Positions 1 through 7,077 of a DNA stretch of 22,615 nucleotides are shown one piece after another. A program made the translations under genes and the position numbers. The notes beneath the pieces are model-generated. The model did no database searches, had not been told where the DNA came from, and worked only from the letters and a program-made list of their open reading frames with translations. Position 1 is the stretch's first letter. Each line of letters opens with the position of its first letter. The DNA comes from Cytophagales bacterium (lineage in GTDB: Bacteria; Bacteroidota; Bacteroidia; Cytophagales; Cyclobacteriaceae), in the NCBI GenBank assembly GCA_020063545.1, contig JAGUUF010000355.1, positions 1 to 22,615 of the forward strand, written 5' to 3'.

Positions 1-93
1 CCTGCACTCCTGCTCACATGCATTGCCACGAGTCTGCACGGGTAAAAAATTATACTTCCGTCACGCGATGAACCTGATGTTTACTGATCGTCC

Positions 94-1374
94 ATGAAAT
101 TCGAAAACTCGCTTGCGTTTGCCAAAAAGCTTGATCGGCAGGATGCGCTGAAAACTTTCCGCAAGAAATTCCTGATTCCTAAACACAAGGGAAAACCGGT
201 TATTTATTTTACCGGCAACTCGCTCGGGTTGCAGCCGGTTACAACAAAAAAATTCATCAGCGAAGAACTGGCCGACTGGGCCGCGCAAGGCGTTGAAGGA
301 CACCTCCATTCCAAAAGACCCTGGCTCTATTACCACAAATTTTTTAAAAAGGCATTAGCCGGACTCGTTGGCGCAAAACCTGTTGAAGTAACGGCCATGA
401 ACCAACTCACGGTAAACCTGCACCTGATGATGGTGTCGTTCTACCGGCCTACGGGCCAACGGTATAAAATGATTGTTGAACGGGGAGCCTTCTCATCCGA
501 CCAGTATGCCTTTGAATCGCAGGTCCGGTTTCATGGTTTACATCCTGATGAAGCCATTGTTGAATTAACCCCGCGCCCGGGTGAATACACGCTGCGCACG
601 GAAGACATTGTTGAAACCATCCAGGAGCATGCCGGCCAACTTGCCCTGGTACTGCTCGGGGGTGTGCAATACTATACCGGTCAGTTTTTCAACATCCGCA
701 AAATCACCGAAGCCGCACACCATGCCGGGGCGTATGCAGGATTTGATTTGGCCCACGCCATCGGTAACGTGCCGCTCTCGCTCCATGCCGACAATGTTGA
801 CTTTGCCGTTTGGTGCAGCTACAAGTACCTGAACTCGGGCCCTGGCGGAGTGGCCGGGGCATTTGTACATGAACGCCACGCAACCCAGTACACCTTGCCG
901 CGCTTTGCCGGGTGGTGGGGCCACCACGAAGCCGAACGGTTTAAAATGAAAAAGGGCTTTATACCCATGCCCGGGGTTGACGGCTGGCAACTTTCCAACT
1001 TCCCGGTTATTTCGGGGGCGGCACAACTGGCCTCGCTCGAAATTTTTCAGGAGGCTGGTATCAGGCGGCTGCGTAAAAAAAGTTTGTTGCTAACCGGTTA
1101 TCTTGAATTTTTGTTAACGCAGCTTGACCCAAATAAAGAACATTTCATCATCATCACTCCCTCAAACCCCGATGAGCGCGGGTGCCAGCTTTCCATACTG
1201 ATGAAACAAAACGGAAAAAAGGTTTTCAATAAACTGGTATCTTCCGGTATAACGGCCGACTGGCGCGAACCCGATGTAATCCGGGTGGCACCGGTGCCGT
1301 TGTATAACACCTTCGAAGAAGTTTTTATTTTTACACAGCACCTTCGCAAGGCAATAGGTTTGCGGATAACCTGA
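94..1374 (+). CDS. kynU: Kynureninase
   Basis: PLP enzyme that cleaves 3-hydroxykynurenine (or kynurenine) to 3-hydroxyanthranilate (or anthranilate) and alanine; cytosolic. The 426-residue length is normal for the family. Visible family features are the N-terminal FTGNSLGLQP stretch, the FDLAHAIGN motif with Asp218 and His221 (PLP ring and phosphate side), and the Schiff-base lysine Lys244 in CSYKYLNSGPGG. The ATG at 94 is chosen because the protein then begins just ahead of the conserved N-terminal region; no Shine-Dalgarno is evident. It lies 47 bases upstream of the kynurenine monooxygenase gene on the same strand, so the two steps are probably co-transcribed. The genes for tryptophan dioxygenase and 3-hydroxyanthranilate dioxygenase are not in the window, so a role in NAD synthesis rather than tryptophan breakdown is inferred. 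Confidence 0.95.
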   Translation: MKFENSLAFAKKLDRQDALKTFRKKFLIPKHKGKPVIYFTGNSLGLQPVTTKKFISEELADWAAQGVEGHLHSKRPWLYYHKFFKKALAGLVGAKPVEVTAMNQLTVNLHLMMVSFYRPTGQRYKMIVERGAFSSDQYAFESQVRFHGLHPDEAIVELTPRPGEYTLRTEDIVETIQEHAGQLALVLLGGVQYYTGQFFNIRKITEAAHHAGAYAGFDLAHAIGNVPLSLHADNVDFAVWCSYKYLNSGPGGVAGAFVHERHATQYTLPRFAGWWGHHEAERFKMKKGFIPMPGVDGWQLSNFPVISGAAQLASLEIFQEAGIRRLRKKSLLLTGYLEFLLTQLDPNKEHFIIITPSNPDERGCQLSILMKQNGKKVFNKLVSSGITADWREPDVIRVAPVPLYNTFEEVFIFTQHLRKAIGLRIT

Positions 1375-1421
1375 TCTTTGTCAGTCTTTTTAACACGTTG
1401 TTCACCTATCTTCCTCCCGCT

Positions 1422-2759
1422 ATGAAGGAAACTAAAAACATTGCCATCATCGGTGCCGGGCTTGTCGGCTCATTGCTCTCTATTTACCTGGCACGCAGGG
1501 GTTACAAGGTTTCGGTTTACGAGCGCAGGCTCGACATGCGCAGGCACCTTATTGAAGGCGGCCGCTCCATTAACCTGGCGCTGAGCAACCGCGGCATACG
1601 GGCACTCGAAGAAGTGGGCCTTGCCGAAGTGCTGAAACAAAACGCCATACCCATGCACGGCCGCATGGTGCACGATGAACAGGGCAAAACAAATTTTCAG
1701 CCTTACGGAAAAAAAGGGCAGTTTATCAATTCCGTTTCGCGAGGCGGCCTCAATATGGTGCTGATGACAGAAGCTGAAAAAGCAGGTGTTGATTTTACGT
1801 TCGAACACCGTTGCCTCAGCGTTAATTTCAATAAAACGGAACTTACCCTGCAGCATCACGAAGCCGTGAAGCACAAAACCTACGACCTAATTATCGGGGC
1901 TGACGGTGCCTTCTCGGCTGTACGGTGGGCCATGCAGTTAACCGACCGGTTTGAATTCAGGCAAACGTATATCGAACATGCGTACAAGGAACTGCGCATC
2001 CCTGCCGGGGATAACGGTGAATTTCTGATGGAACCCAACGCCCTGCACATCTGGCCGCGCGAAAGTTTCATGCTCATTGCACTGCCTAACCCGAACAATA
2101 CCTTTACCTGCACCTTGTTTCTTCCGTTTGAAGGAACTAACTCGTTTGACGGCCTGAAATCTGAAGCGGCCATTCAGCAGTTTTTTGAAAAGCATTTTTC
2201 CGATGCCGTTCCGATGATGCCCACCCTGCAGGAGGACTTTAGGGATAATGCAACGTCATCACTGGTTACCATTTATTGCTACCCTTGGTATCGCAACAAA
2301 ACCCTGCTTATTGGCGATGCCGCCCACGGCATTGTGCCCTTCTTTGGGCAGGGAATGAATGCGGGTTTTGAAGATTGCCGCGTATTGAACGAATTGCTGG
2401 ATAAGCATAGCGATAACTGGCAGGCGGTATTGCCCGAGTTCCAGCGGCTTCGCAAACCGGATGGGGATGCCATTGCCCAACTTGCCCTGGATAATTTTGT
2501 GGAGATGCGCGACCTGGTAGCCGATGAAGACTTTCTGCTGCGAAAAAAAATTGAGGCACGCCTGCACGAACTTTACCCTGAAAAGTGGATACCCCTGTAC
2601 ACGATGGTGACCTTCCGGGACGACCTGCGGTATTCAACCGCTCTTGCAACCGGGCAAAAGCAAAAGGCCATTATGGATGAGGTGATGAAAACACCGGGCA
2701 TTGGTACAGCATGGGAAAAACTTGATTTCGAAAGCATTGTGAACCGGTTGGCATCGTAA
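1422..2759 (+). CDS. kmo: Kynurenine 3-monooxygenase (FAD-dependent)
   Basis: Flavoprotein hydroxylase: L-kynurenine + NADPH + O2 to 3-hydroxykynurenine. The 445-residue protein shows the Rossmann motif GAGLVG (residues 11-16), the kynurenine-binding-side segment RSINLALSNRG, the DG motif in GADGAFSAVR (about 159-168) and the FAD-ribityl motif GDAAHGIVPFFGQGMNAGFEDC near 298-319, which is typical of KMO. There is no long C-terminal membrane helix, as expected for soluble bacterial KMO. The reading frame could extend to a TTG at 1398, but the ATG at 1422 puts the start just before the FAD fold and is preferred. It follows kynU by 47 bases, and the next gene begins 24 bases later, so a three-gene transcript is likely. 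Confidence 0.95.
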   Translation: MKETKNIAIIGAGLVGSLLSIYLARRGYKVSVYERRLDMRRHLIEGGRSINLALSNRGIRALEEVGLAEVLKQNAIPMHGRMVHDEQGKTNFQPYGKKGQFINSVSRGGLNMVLMTEAEKAGVDFTFEHRCLSVNFNKTELTLQHHEAVKHKTYDLIIGADGAFSAVRWAMQLTDRFEFRQTYIEHAYKELRIPAGDNGEFLMEPNALHIWPRESFMLIALPNPNNTFTCTLFLPFEGTNSFDGLKSEAAIQQFFEKHFSDAVPMMPTLQEDFRDNATSSLVTIYCYPWYRNKTLLIGDAAHGIVPFFGQGMNAGFEDCRVLNELLDKHSDNWQAVLPEFQRLRKPDGDAIAQLALDNFVEMRDLVADEDFLLRKKIEARLHELYPEKWIPLYTMVTFRDDLRYSTALATGQKQKAIMDEVMKTPGIGTAWEKLDFESIVNRLAS

Positions 2760-2770
2760 CAACTATTCAC

Positions 2771-2778
2771 TACCTTCG
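2771..2778 (+). promoter_or_regulatory. Possible -7 promoter element (TACCTTCG)
   Basis: TACCTTCG matches the Bacteroidota -7 consensus TAnnTTTG at all defined positions but one, and ends 5 bases before the GTG start at 2784. It could drive the secreted protein independently of kmo, from a nearly leaderless message. Seen by eye only; no clear -33 TTG was identified. Confidence 0.3.
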
Positions 2779-2783
2779 GATGC

Positions 2784-3341
2784 GTGACTGCATCCACGCC
2801 ATACCTGCCGCCTCGTACAAATCCGGTATTTCTTTTTTTGCTTTGCTACAACTGCCTGTTGCTGCGGGCACAGGAACGGCCGGTGTTATTACCGGAGGAA
2901 ATCAGAAAACTAATGCCTGAAAAAATTGAAGGTTTCGCAACACAAGGCAAACCCATAACCCGGCTTGTAAAAGTAGGAACACTTTCTTACTCGCTTGCCG
3001 AGCGCTCGTTCGGCAAAAGCAAACGAAAAATCAAAATCCTGCTGTTCGATGACAACAATGCGCTGATTATGTACAGCCAGGCTACGGGTAAATGGAAAGA
3101 CCTGCCTTCGATAGAAAGCGATTCGGTGGTAACCCGCTTCATTGAACTGCCCGATTGCATCGGAAGGGAATCGTTTAATAAAGCAAACGGCACATCGCAA
3201 ATTATGCTTGGAATAGGCGACCGGTTTTATCTTACCCTTGCCGGTGAGCACGTGGACCTGGAAACACTGCGCAGCCTGGTGCCGCTTTTTAACCTGGCCG
3301 ATTTTCCGCGAACGGCCATTGATAATCCGAAAAGCCGGTAA
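2784..3341 (+). CDS. Small secreted protein of unknown function
   Basis: I do not recognise this 185-residue protein. The N-terminus has a hydrophobic stretch (about residues 14-27) ending in Arg-Ala-Gln near residue 30, which fits a Bacteroidota signal peptide, so the product is probably periplasmic or outer-membrane associated. The body is charged, mixed alpha/beta in appearance, with no metal-binding or catalytic motif that I can name. Late in the sequence GIGDRFYLTLAGEHVDLETL resembles a beta-strand followed by a helix, as in small periplasmic domains. The only plausible start is GTG at 2784; an ATG at 2780 is in another frame. The gene lies 24 bases after kmo and its stop is 6 bases from the stop of the opposing mltF-like gene. 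A link to the kynurenine pathway is only positional. Confidence 0.75.
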   Translation: MTASTPYLPPRTNPVFLFLLCYNCLLLRAQERPVLLPEEIRKLMPEKIEGFATQGKPITRLVKVGTLSYSLAERSFGKSKRKIKILLFDDNNALIMYSQATGKWKDLPSIESDSVVTRFIELPDCIGRESFNKANGTSQIMLGIGDRFYLTLAGEHVDLETLRSLVPLFNLADFPRTAIDNPKSR

Positions 3342-3347
3342 ACGGTA

Positions 3348-4772
3348 TCAGGCAGTGATGTGCATCCGGTACTCCTCAAACCGTTCGAAAATTTCTTTCA
3401 CATAATTTACAGGCTCTTCGCACTTGCAGTAGCCGGCCATCACCAGGGGATCTTTGTAATATGCCGGGTCGGATTTTTTCAGCAGGTAGGACTCCACTTC
3501 GCTCCAGGCATTGGGATTACCTCCGTATTTTATGGTCAGTTTTCTCGCATCAATAATGTGCGAAAGGCCGGCATTATATGAGGCCAGCACAAACTTAATG
3601 CGTTCGCTTTCATCACTAACTTCTTTCAGCCAGTAGCGATCAAGATGTTTAAGGTAGTTTACCCCTGCCCGTATGCTTTGATTCGGATCGTTCGGATTGT
3701 TTACGCCAAAGCGTTTGGCCGTTTCGGGCATCAGTTGCATGAGCCCTTTAGCCCCCGCCCACGATTCACCTTCCGGATCAAATTTGGATTCCTGGTAGAT
3801 TACGGCAGCCAGCAGGCGCCAGTCCCACCCCAGCTTTTCGGCACCTTGTTTAATCAACTCATCATAAGGAGAAATTTTATTGCCCGCCAGCGAAGAGTAA
3901 TCGCTTTGCACCCGGATTAACGAAGTGCGCGGGTTTTTGAAATACCGGTTGTAAATCACCATGAAAGTTGGTTCCCGTTTTACCTGTACCAGCCAGCTGT
4001 TGAAAGCCTCCAGCAATTGTGGCGAGGTGGTTCGTACCGACCAGGCAATTTGCTGGGGCAGGCTAAGTACGGTTTCTGCATCGAGGTTTGGATAATACCC
4101 GGTGTTTACCTGGGCAACAAACTGATCAGCCACCGTAAAATCAATCGCGCCAAGCGCTACGGCTTTAATCAAATCTTCCGTGCTGGCGTTGGCGCTGTCG
4201 GTCCGGATGACAATGGTGCCACCGGTTTCCGTTGCTAAATTCCGGAGCCGCTGTTCAAAGCTGGAGTTTGGCCGCACAAAAACTTCGCGGTTAATCAGTT
4301 CAGACGGTTTTCGAACCAGTTGGCGGTTAACCTCATCGGCTGTAAGCTTCCGCCAGTTATCAGGCTTGCGCTGCACCAATACCTGGTGGGTTTCAAAAAG
4401 CGGGTTGGTAAACCGTATCCGGCCTGTTCGTTCGCTGGTAATGGCCAAAGGAAAGGCCAGGATATCGCCATCGCCCTGGTTAAGCCTGTCAATAGCTTTT
4501 TCGATACCCGATTCAATCTTAATGCGCAAATCAACCTGGAGGTGGTTGGCAAACAGCCGCAGCAGTTCATATTCAAACCCCATGGAACGGCCCCGGTAAA
4601 TGAAGTAGCTGTACGAGTTATTGTCGACCAGGGCATTGATAAAGCCGCGTTCGCGGATGGCATCAAGGTCTATGTTGGTTTCAGCAGGGGCTTCGTTTCC
4701 ATCGGCAAACCTGCCACAGGAGGCCAGCGCCAGGATTACCGGCAGAATACGCTTGACAAACCGCGGCAGCAT
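3348..4772 (-). CDS. mltF: MltF-type membrane-bound lytic murein transglycosylase
   Basis: Peptidoglycan-cleaving lipoprotein that would produce 1,6-anhydromuropeptides at the outer-membrane periplasmic face. The 474 residues are arranged as a lipoprotein signal with lipobox LASC (Cys19), a family 3 solute-binding-like domain (about 40-285, including GFEYELLRLFA), and a C-terminal SLT lysozyme-like domain (about 300-460). The SLT domain carries the catalytic Glu328 in YQESKF, then GAKGLMQLMP and ASYNAG, all hallmark positions of family 1 lytic transglycosylases. The two-domain order is diagnostic for MltF. The ATG at 4772 places the lipobox correctly. It is separated from the upstream fasciclin gene by a strong terminator, so it is probably transcribed alone. 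Its 3' end lies 6 bases from the convergent gene. Confidence 0.92.
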   Translation of the reverse strand: MLPRFVKRILPVILALASCGRFADGNEAPAETNIDLDAIRERGFINALVDNNSYSYFIYRGRSMGFEYELLRLFANHLQVDLRIKIESGIEKAIDRLNQGDGDILAFPLAITSERTGRIRFTNPLFETHQVLVQRKPDNWRKLTADEVNRQLVRKPSELINREVFVRPNSSFEQRLRNLATETGGTIVIRTDSANASTEDLIKAVALGAIDFTVADQFVAQVNTGYYPNLDAETVLSLPQQIAWSVRTTSPQLLEAFNSWLVQVKREPTFMVIYNRYFKNPRTSLIRVQSDYSSLAGNKISPYDELIKQGAEKLGWDWRLLAAVIYQESKFDPEGESWAGAKGLMQLMPETAKRFGVNNPNDPNQSIRAGVNYLKHLDRYWLKEVSDESERIKFVLASYNAGLSHIIDARKLTIKYGGNPNAWSEVESYLLKKSDPAYYKDPLVMAGYCKCEEPVNYVKEIFERFEEYRMHITA

Positions 4773-4775
4773 ATT

Positions 4776-4784
4776 CGGAAATTA
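4776..4784 (-). promoter_or_regulatory. Weak -7-like element before the mltF-like gene
   Basis: On the minus strand TAATTTCCG precedes the ATG at 4772. As an eight-base element (TAATTTCC) it has 6 of the 8 consensus positions compatible with TAnnTTTG, and it ends 4 bases before the start codon, the same distance as at two other genes here. It would imply a leaderless message. It lies just downstream of the terminator at 4803-4830, so a promoter is expected in this short gap. Confidence 0.25.
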
Positions 4785-4802
4785 GCGAAAGCCCGGTAAA
4801 AT

Positions 4803-4830
4803 AAAAAGAGGCCCGGTGGGGCCTCTTTTT
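4803..4830 (-). terminator. Perfect 12-bp intrinsic terminator
   Basis: The arms AAAAAGAGGCCC (4803-4814) and GGGCCTCTTTTT (4819-4830) are exactly complementary around a GGTG loop. On the minus strand it follows the fasciclin gene stop by about 20 bases and ends in a T run, so it should terminate the receptor-DUF4397-fasciclin transcript before mltF. The symmetric A/T tails make it potentially bidirectional. Confidence 0.88.
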
Positions 4831-4849
4831 AAACTGAATACTCAACATA

Positions 4850-5971
4850 CTATTTAAGCACATCATCAATACGATGAAGCACACCGGCATTGGTTAAAAT
4901 ATTGGCGGTTGTAACATCGGGATTATTGACACCATCCGTTAACGTGATGGTTGAGCCGGAAATACTGATGGTAAATGTTTTGCCGGTTAACAGCGTGTTT
5001 ACTGTTTGCCCGTTACTCAAATCGGTTGAGAGTACCCGCCCGGCAACTACCTGGTTCTTCACCATGTTGCCCACTTCCGTGGCCGTCATGGCTTTCAGCG
5101 CGGCTATCGCTTCCGCTTCTGTTGCAACGGAGAGCGCAGCGAGCCAGCGGCTGTCGTTGGCGGTAAAGAGGGTGAAATCAGGAAGCGGTGTGGTGTTGGG
5201 CAGCAACACGGTGGCCATCTCGCCTTTGATAATGGCATAAATGAGTACATCAAAATCAGCACCATTGGCATCGGCAGCAGCTTCGGCCGCAGCCAGCGAA
5301 GGCGTAGTGGTTGGCGGGTTGGTTGCATAGCTGATGCTAATGCCCAGGCTTGCCATAGCACTGGCAGTTGTGATGGGGTTCAACACCTTATTGATGGTAT
5401 GAATTATCCCGTTGGAGGCATCAATGTTGGTGGCAATCACTTTAGCACCATTACCTGCCCCTGTACCTGCGTTATTGGCGTTTAGCAAAACCTGCGAGCC
5501 CACCTTGGAAATAGAAAGCCGTGCACCTTGCTGGGTGGTAAACACCCGGCCTCCGGTAATCTGTGCGGCAGCAACTTCGCTGCTGAAGATGTGGTAGTTA
5601 AGCCGGGTGGTTAACGTTCCGATAGAAACCGTTGACGTTGTCGTCATGGTGTTGTTGATGTAGTTAATTACATCAATCTCGTCCAGAGCCGGCTGGTTTA
5701 ATGCCGTCCTGAAAAACACGGTAAAGGCGCTGTCGTGCGGGGCAAACACGGTAAAGTTGCCGGAGTTTACATTGTTATACGAACCGGCAAGCCCGGTTTT
5801 CTTGAGCGCAGCAAACAGGATATTCAAATCCGGGTGCGTAGAGGCCACCTGCACAATGGTCGGCCCGCTGGCCGGCTCGGGCTGGTCAAACTCTGAACAA
5901 CCGGCAATAAAAACCAGGGCGGTAACAACCAGGGCCGTGGCGATGGTATGGATTCTTATCATTCTCTTCAT
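4850..5971 (-). CDS. Lipoprotein with two fasciclin (FAS1) domains
   Basis: FAS1 domains act in adhesion and matrix or ligand binding. The 373-residue protein begins with a lipoprotein signal (lipobox IAGC, Cys25) followed by SEFDQPEP, an acidic stretch like the surface-export signals described for Bacteroidota lipoproteins, so exposure on the cell surface is plausible. The first FAS1 domain spans about 39-200, with its H1 motif FTVFAPHDSAF and H2 motif NGIIHTINKVL. The second spans about 225-373, with FTLFTANDSRW and AGVLHRIDDVLK. An Ala/Thr-rich linker lies between them. It is the last gene of a three-gene operon, 12 bases after the DUF4397 gene, and is followed by a strong terminator. The FAS1 assignment is secure; the ligand is unknown. 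Confidence 0.92.
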   Translation of the reverse strand: MKRMIRIHTIATALVVTALVFIAGCSEFDQPEPASGPTIVQVASTHPDLNILFAALKKTGLAGSYNNVNSGNFTVFAPHDSAFTVFFRTALNQPALDEIDVINYINNTMTTTSTVSIGTLTTRLNYHIFSSEVAAAQITGGRVFTTQQGARLSISKVGSQVLLNANNAGTGAGNGAKVIATNIDASNGIIHTINKVLNPITTASAMASLGISISYATNPPTTTPSLAAAEAAADANGADFDVLIYAIIKGEMATVLLPNTTPLPDFTLFTANDSRWLAALSVATEAEAIAALKAMTATEVGNMVKNQVVAGRVLSTDLSNGQTVNTLLTGKTFTISISGSTITLTDGVNNPDVTTANILTNAGVLHRIDDVLK

Positions 5972-5983
5972 GACTTTTCAGAA

Positions 5984-7066
5984 TTAATTGTGTTGAACAA
6001 CAGTGGCACCGAGTGCACGGTTGCCGGTGCCTCCCTCAACGCCACGGATAACCACGGTATATACCTTATCTACCAGGAACTGAACCGGGTCACTGGTATG
6101 GATTATCTGGGTGAAGGCGGCATCTTTGGCAACTTCTACCCGATAATCGTTAGGCACACCGGCAATGTTGGTGTTTTGCAGCGTAAAGTTTGTACTCGTT
6201 GCGGTTGCTGTTCTGGATCCAACCGATGGACTAAAGTTTGCGGTGCCATTGGGGTTGGCAAAACTCAGAATATACGGCACGTTGGTACCCAATGAAATGA
6301 TTGACCCGGTTGAAACAGGATTCAGGCGCACATTAAGCGGTTCGGTGTAGTTACGTGGCGATGCCTGCACCAGCCGAATAGCTGATTGTGTAACATTGCC
6401 CGCTGCAAATGCCGGGTAGTTATCGCGCAGGAGGTAAAACCGAACCCCACCCGGATCGCTCGCACCTAACGGAACAGTGCCGATAGGTACCACTTTAGCC
6501 CGTTGTTCAGGAGAAAGGGCCGCTTTTTCAACTACCGAAATATACCCACCCGTAAGCGGGTTGAAAAAAGTAGTGTCGCCAAAGTTCGAGGCATTAAGTT
6601 TACGTAACGGCTTTGGTCTTGTAATGGTATCCAGGGCAAAAAGCGTGTAGCGCGCTCCGTTGATGGCGGCAAAGTTATTCGCGTTATTGTTACCGGCACG
6701 GTAAATAACATCGCTTGAGCCAAGTACGCCTCCAATGGTTCCGGTAGTAGCTTTTGCGCGGATGTTTGTATTGGCAGTAAACCCACCGGCACCTCCCGAA
6801 GTAATGCTAACCGTGGTATACCCGGCCTGGCCAACACCAAATGCTGCACTGGCCCCGGTTTTTGTGTTGTTAACATACATGTCGAGCGAAGGGGCATCGG
6901 GCGCCACATTCACAAATAAAAAGTTGGCCGAAAAACCGGAGGGTTGCGGATTAGGCACCGGGGTAATGTATTCCGGATCTTCACAGGCCCAAATAGCCGC
7001 TATTGAAACGGCACAGGCTTTAGCCAGTGTTTTCAGGTTCATATATTTTCTCATAACTGTTTTCAT
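5984..7066 (-). CDS. DUF4397 domain lipoprotein
   Basis: The 360-residue product has a lipoprotein-like signal ending IWAC (Cys28), followed by the acidic EDPEY, suggesting an outer-membrane, possibly surface-exposed, lipoprotein. The DUF4397 signature is clear in FVNVAPDAPSLDMYVNN (about 51-67), and a second related stretch, IRLVQASPRNYTEPLNVRL (about 230-248), suggests a tandem domain. The function of DUF4397 is not established. It is rich in Gly, Thr, Asn and beta-strand-like sequence. The frame is open further upstream to 7216, but that would overlap the receptor gene; ATG at 7066 leaves an 11-base gap after the receptor stop and gives a proper signal peptide. ATGs at 7054 and 7042 are alternatives. 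The tight spacing to both neighbours says it works with the receptor and the FAS1 protein. Confidence 0.87.
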   Translation of the reverse strand: MKTVMRKYMNLKTLAKACAVSIAAIWACEDPEYITPVPNPQPSGFSANFLFVNVAPDAPSLDMYVNNTKTGASAAFGVGQAGYTTVSITSGGAGGFTANTNIRAKATTGTIGGVLGSSDVIYRAGNNNANNFAAINGARYTLFALDTITRPKPLRKLNASNFGDTTFFNPLTGGYISVVEKAALSPEQRAKVVPIGTVPLGASDPGGVRFYLLRDNYPAFAAGNVTQSAIRLVQASPRNYTEPLNVRLNPVSTGSIISLGTNVPYILSFANPNGTANFSPSVGSRTATATSTNFTLQNTNIAGVPNDYRVEVAKDAAFTQIIHTSDPVQFLVDKVYTVVIRGVEGGTGNRALGATVVQHN

Positions 7067-7077
7067 AACGGTAATAC

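Noticed and set aside
1..45. Possible tail of an upstream gene ending at TAA 43-45
   Set aside because: Only 14 open codons are visible from the window edge, which is too little to call a partial gene.
565..1026. Minus-strand reading frame of 153 codons inside kynU
   Set aside because: It is the reverse shadow of a clearly conserved enzyme and has no promoter or family features.
1398..1421. N-terminal extension of kynurenine monooxygenase from TTG 1398
   Set aside because: The added residues are not part of the FAD fold and an ATG at 1422 directly precedes it.
3295..3318. TGGCCG/CGGCCA hairpin near the end of the secreted unknown gene as a terminator
   Set aside because: The loop is 12 bases, it lies inside the coding region and no T tract follows.
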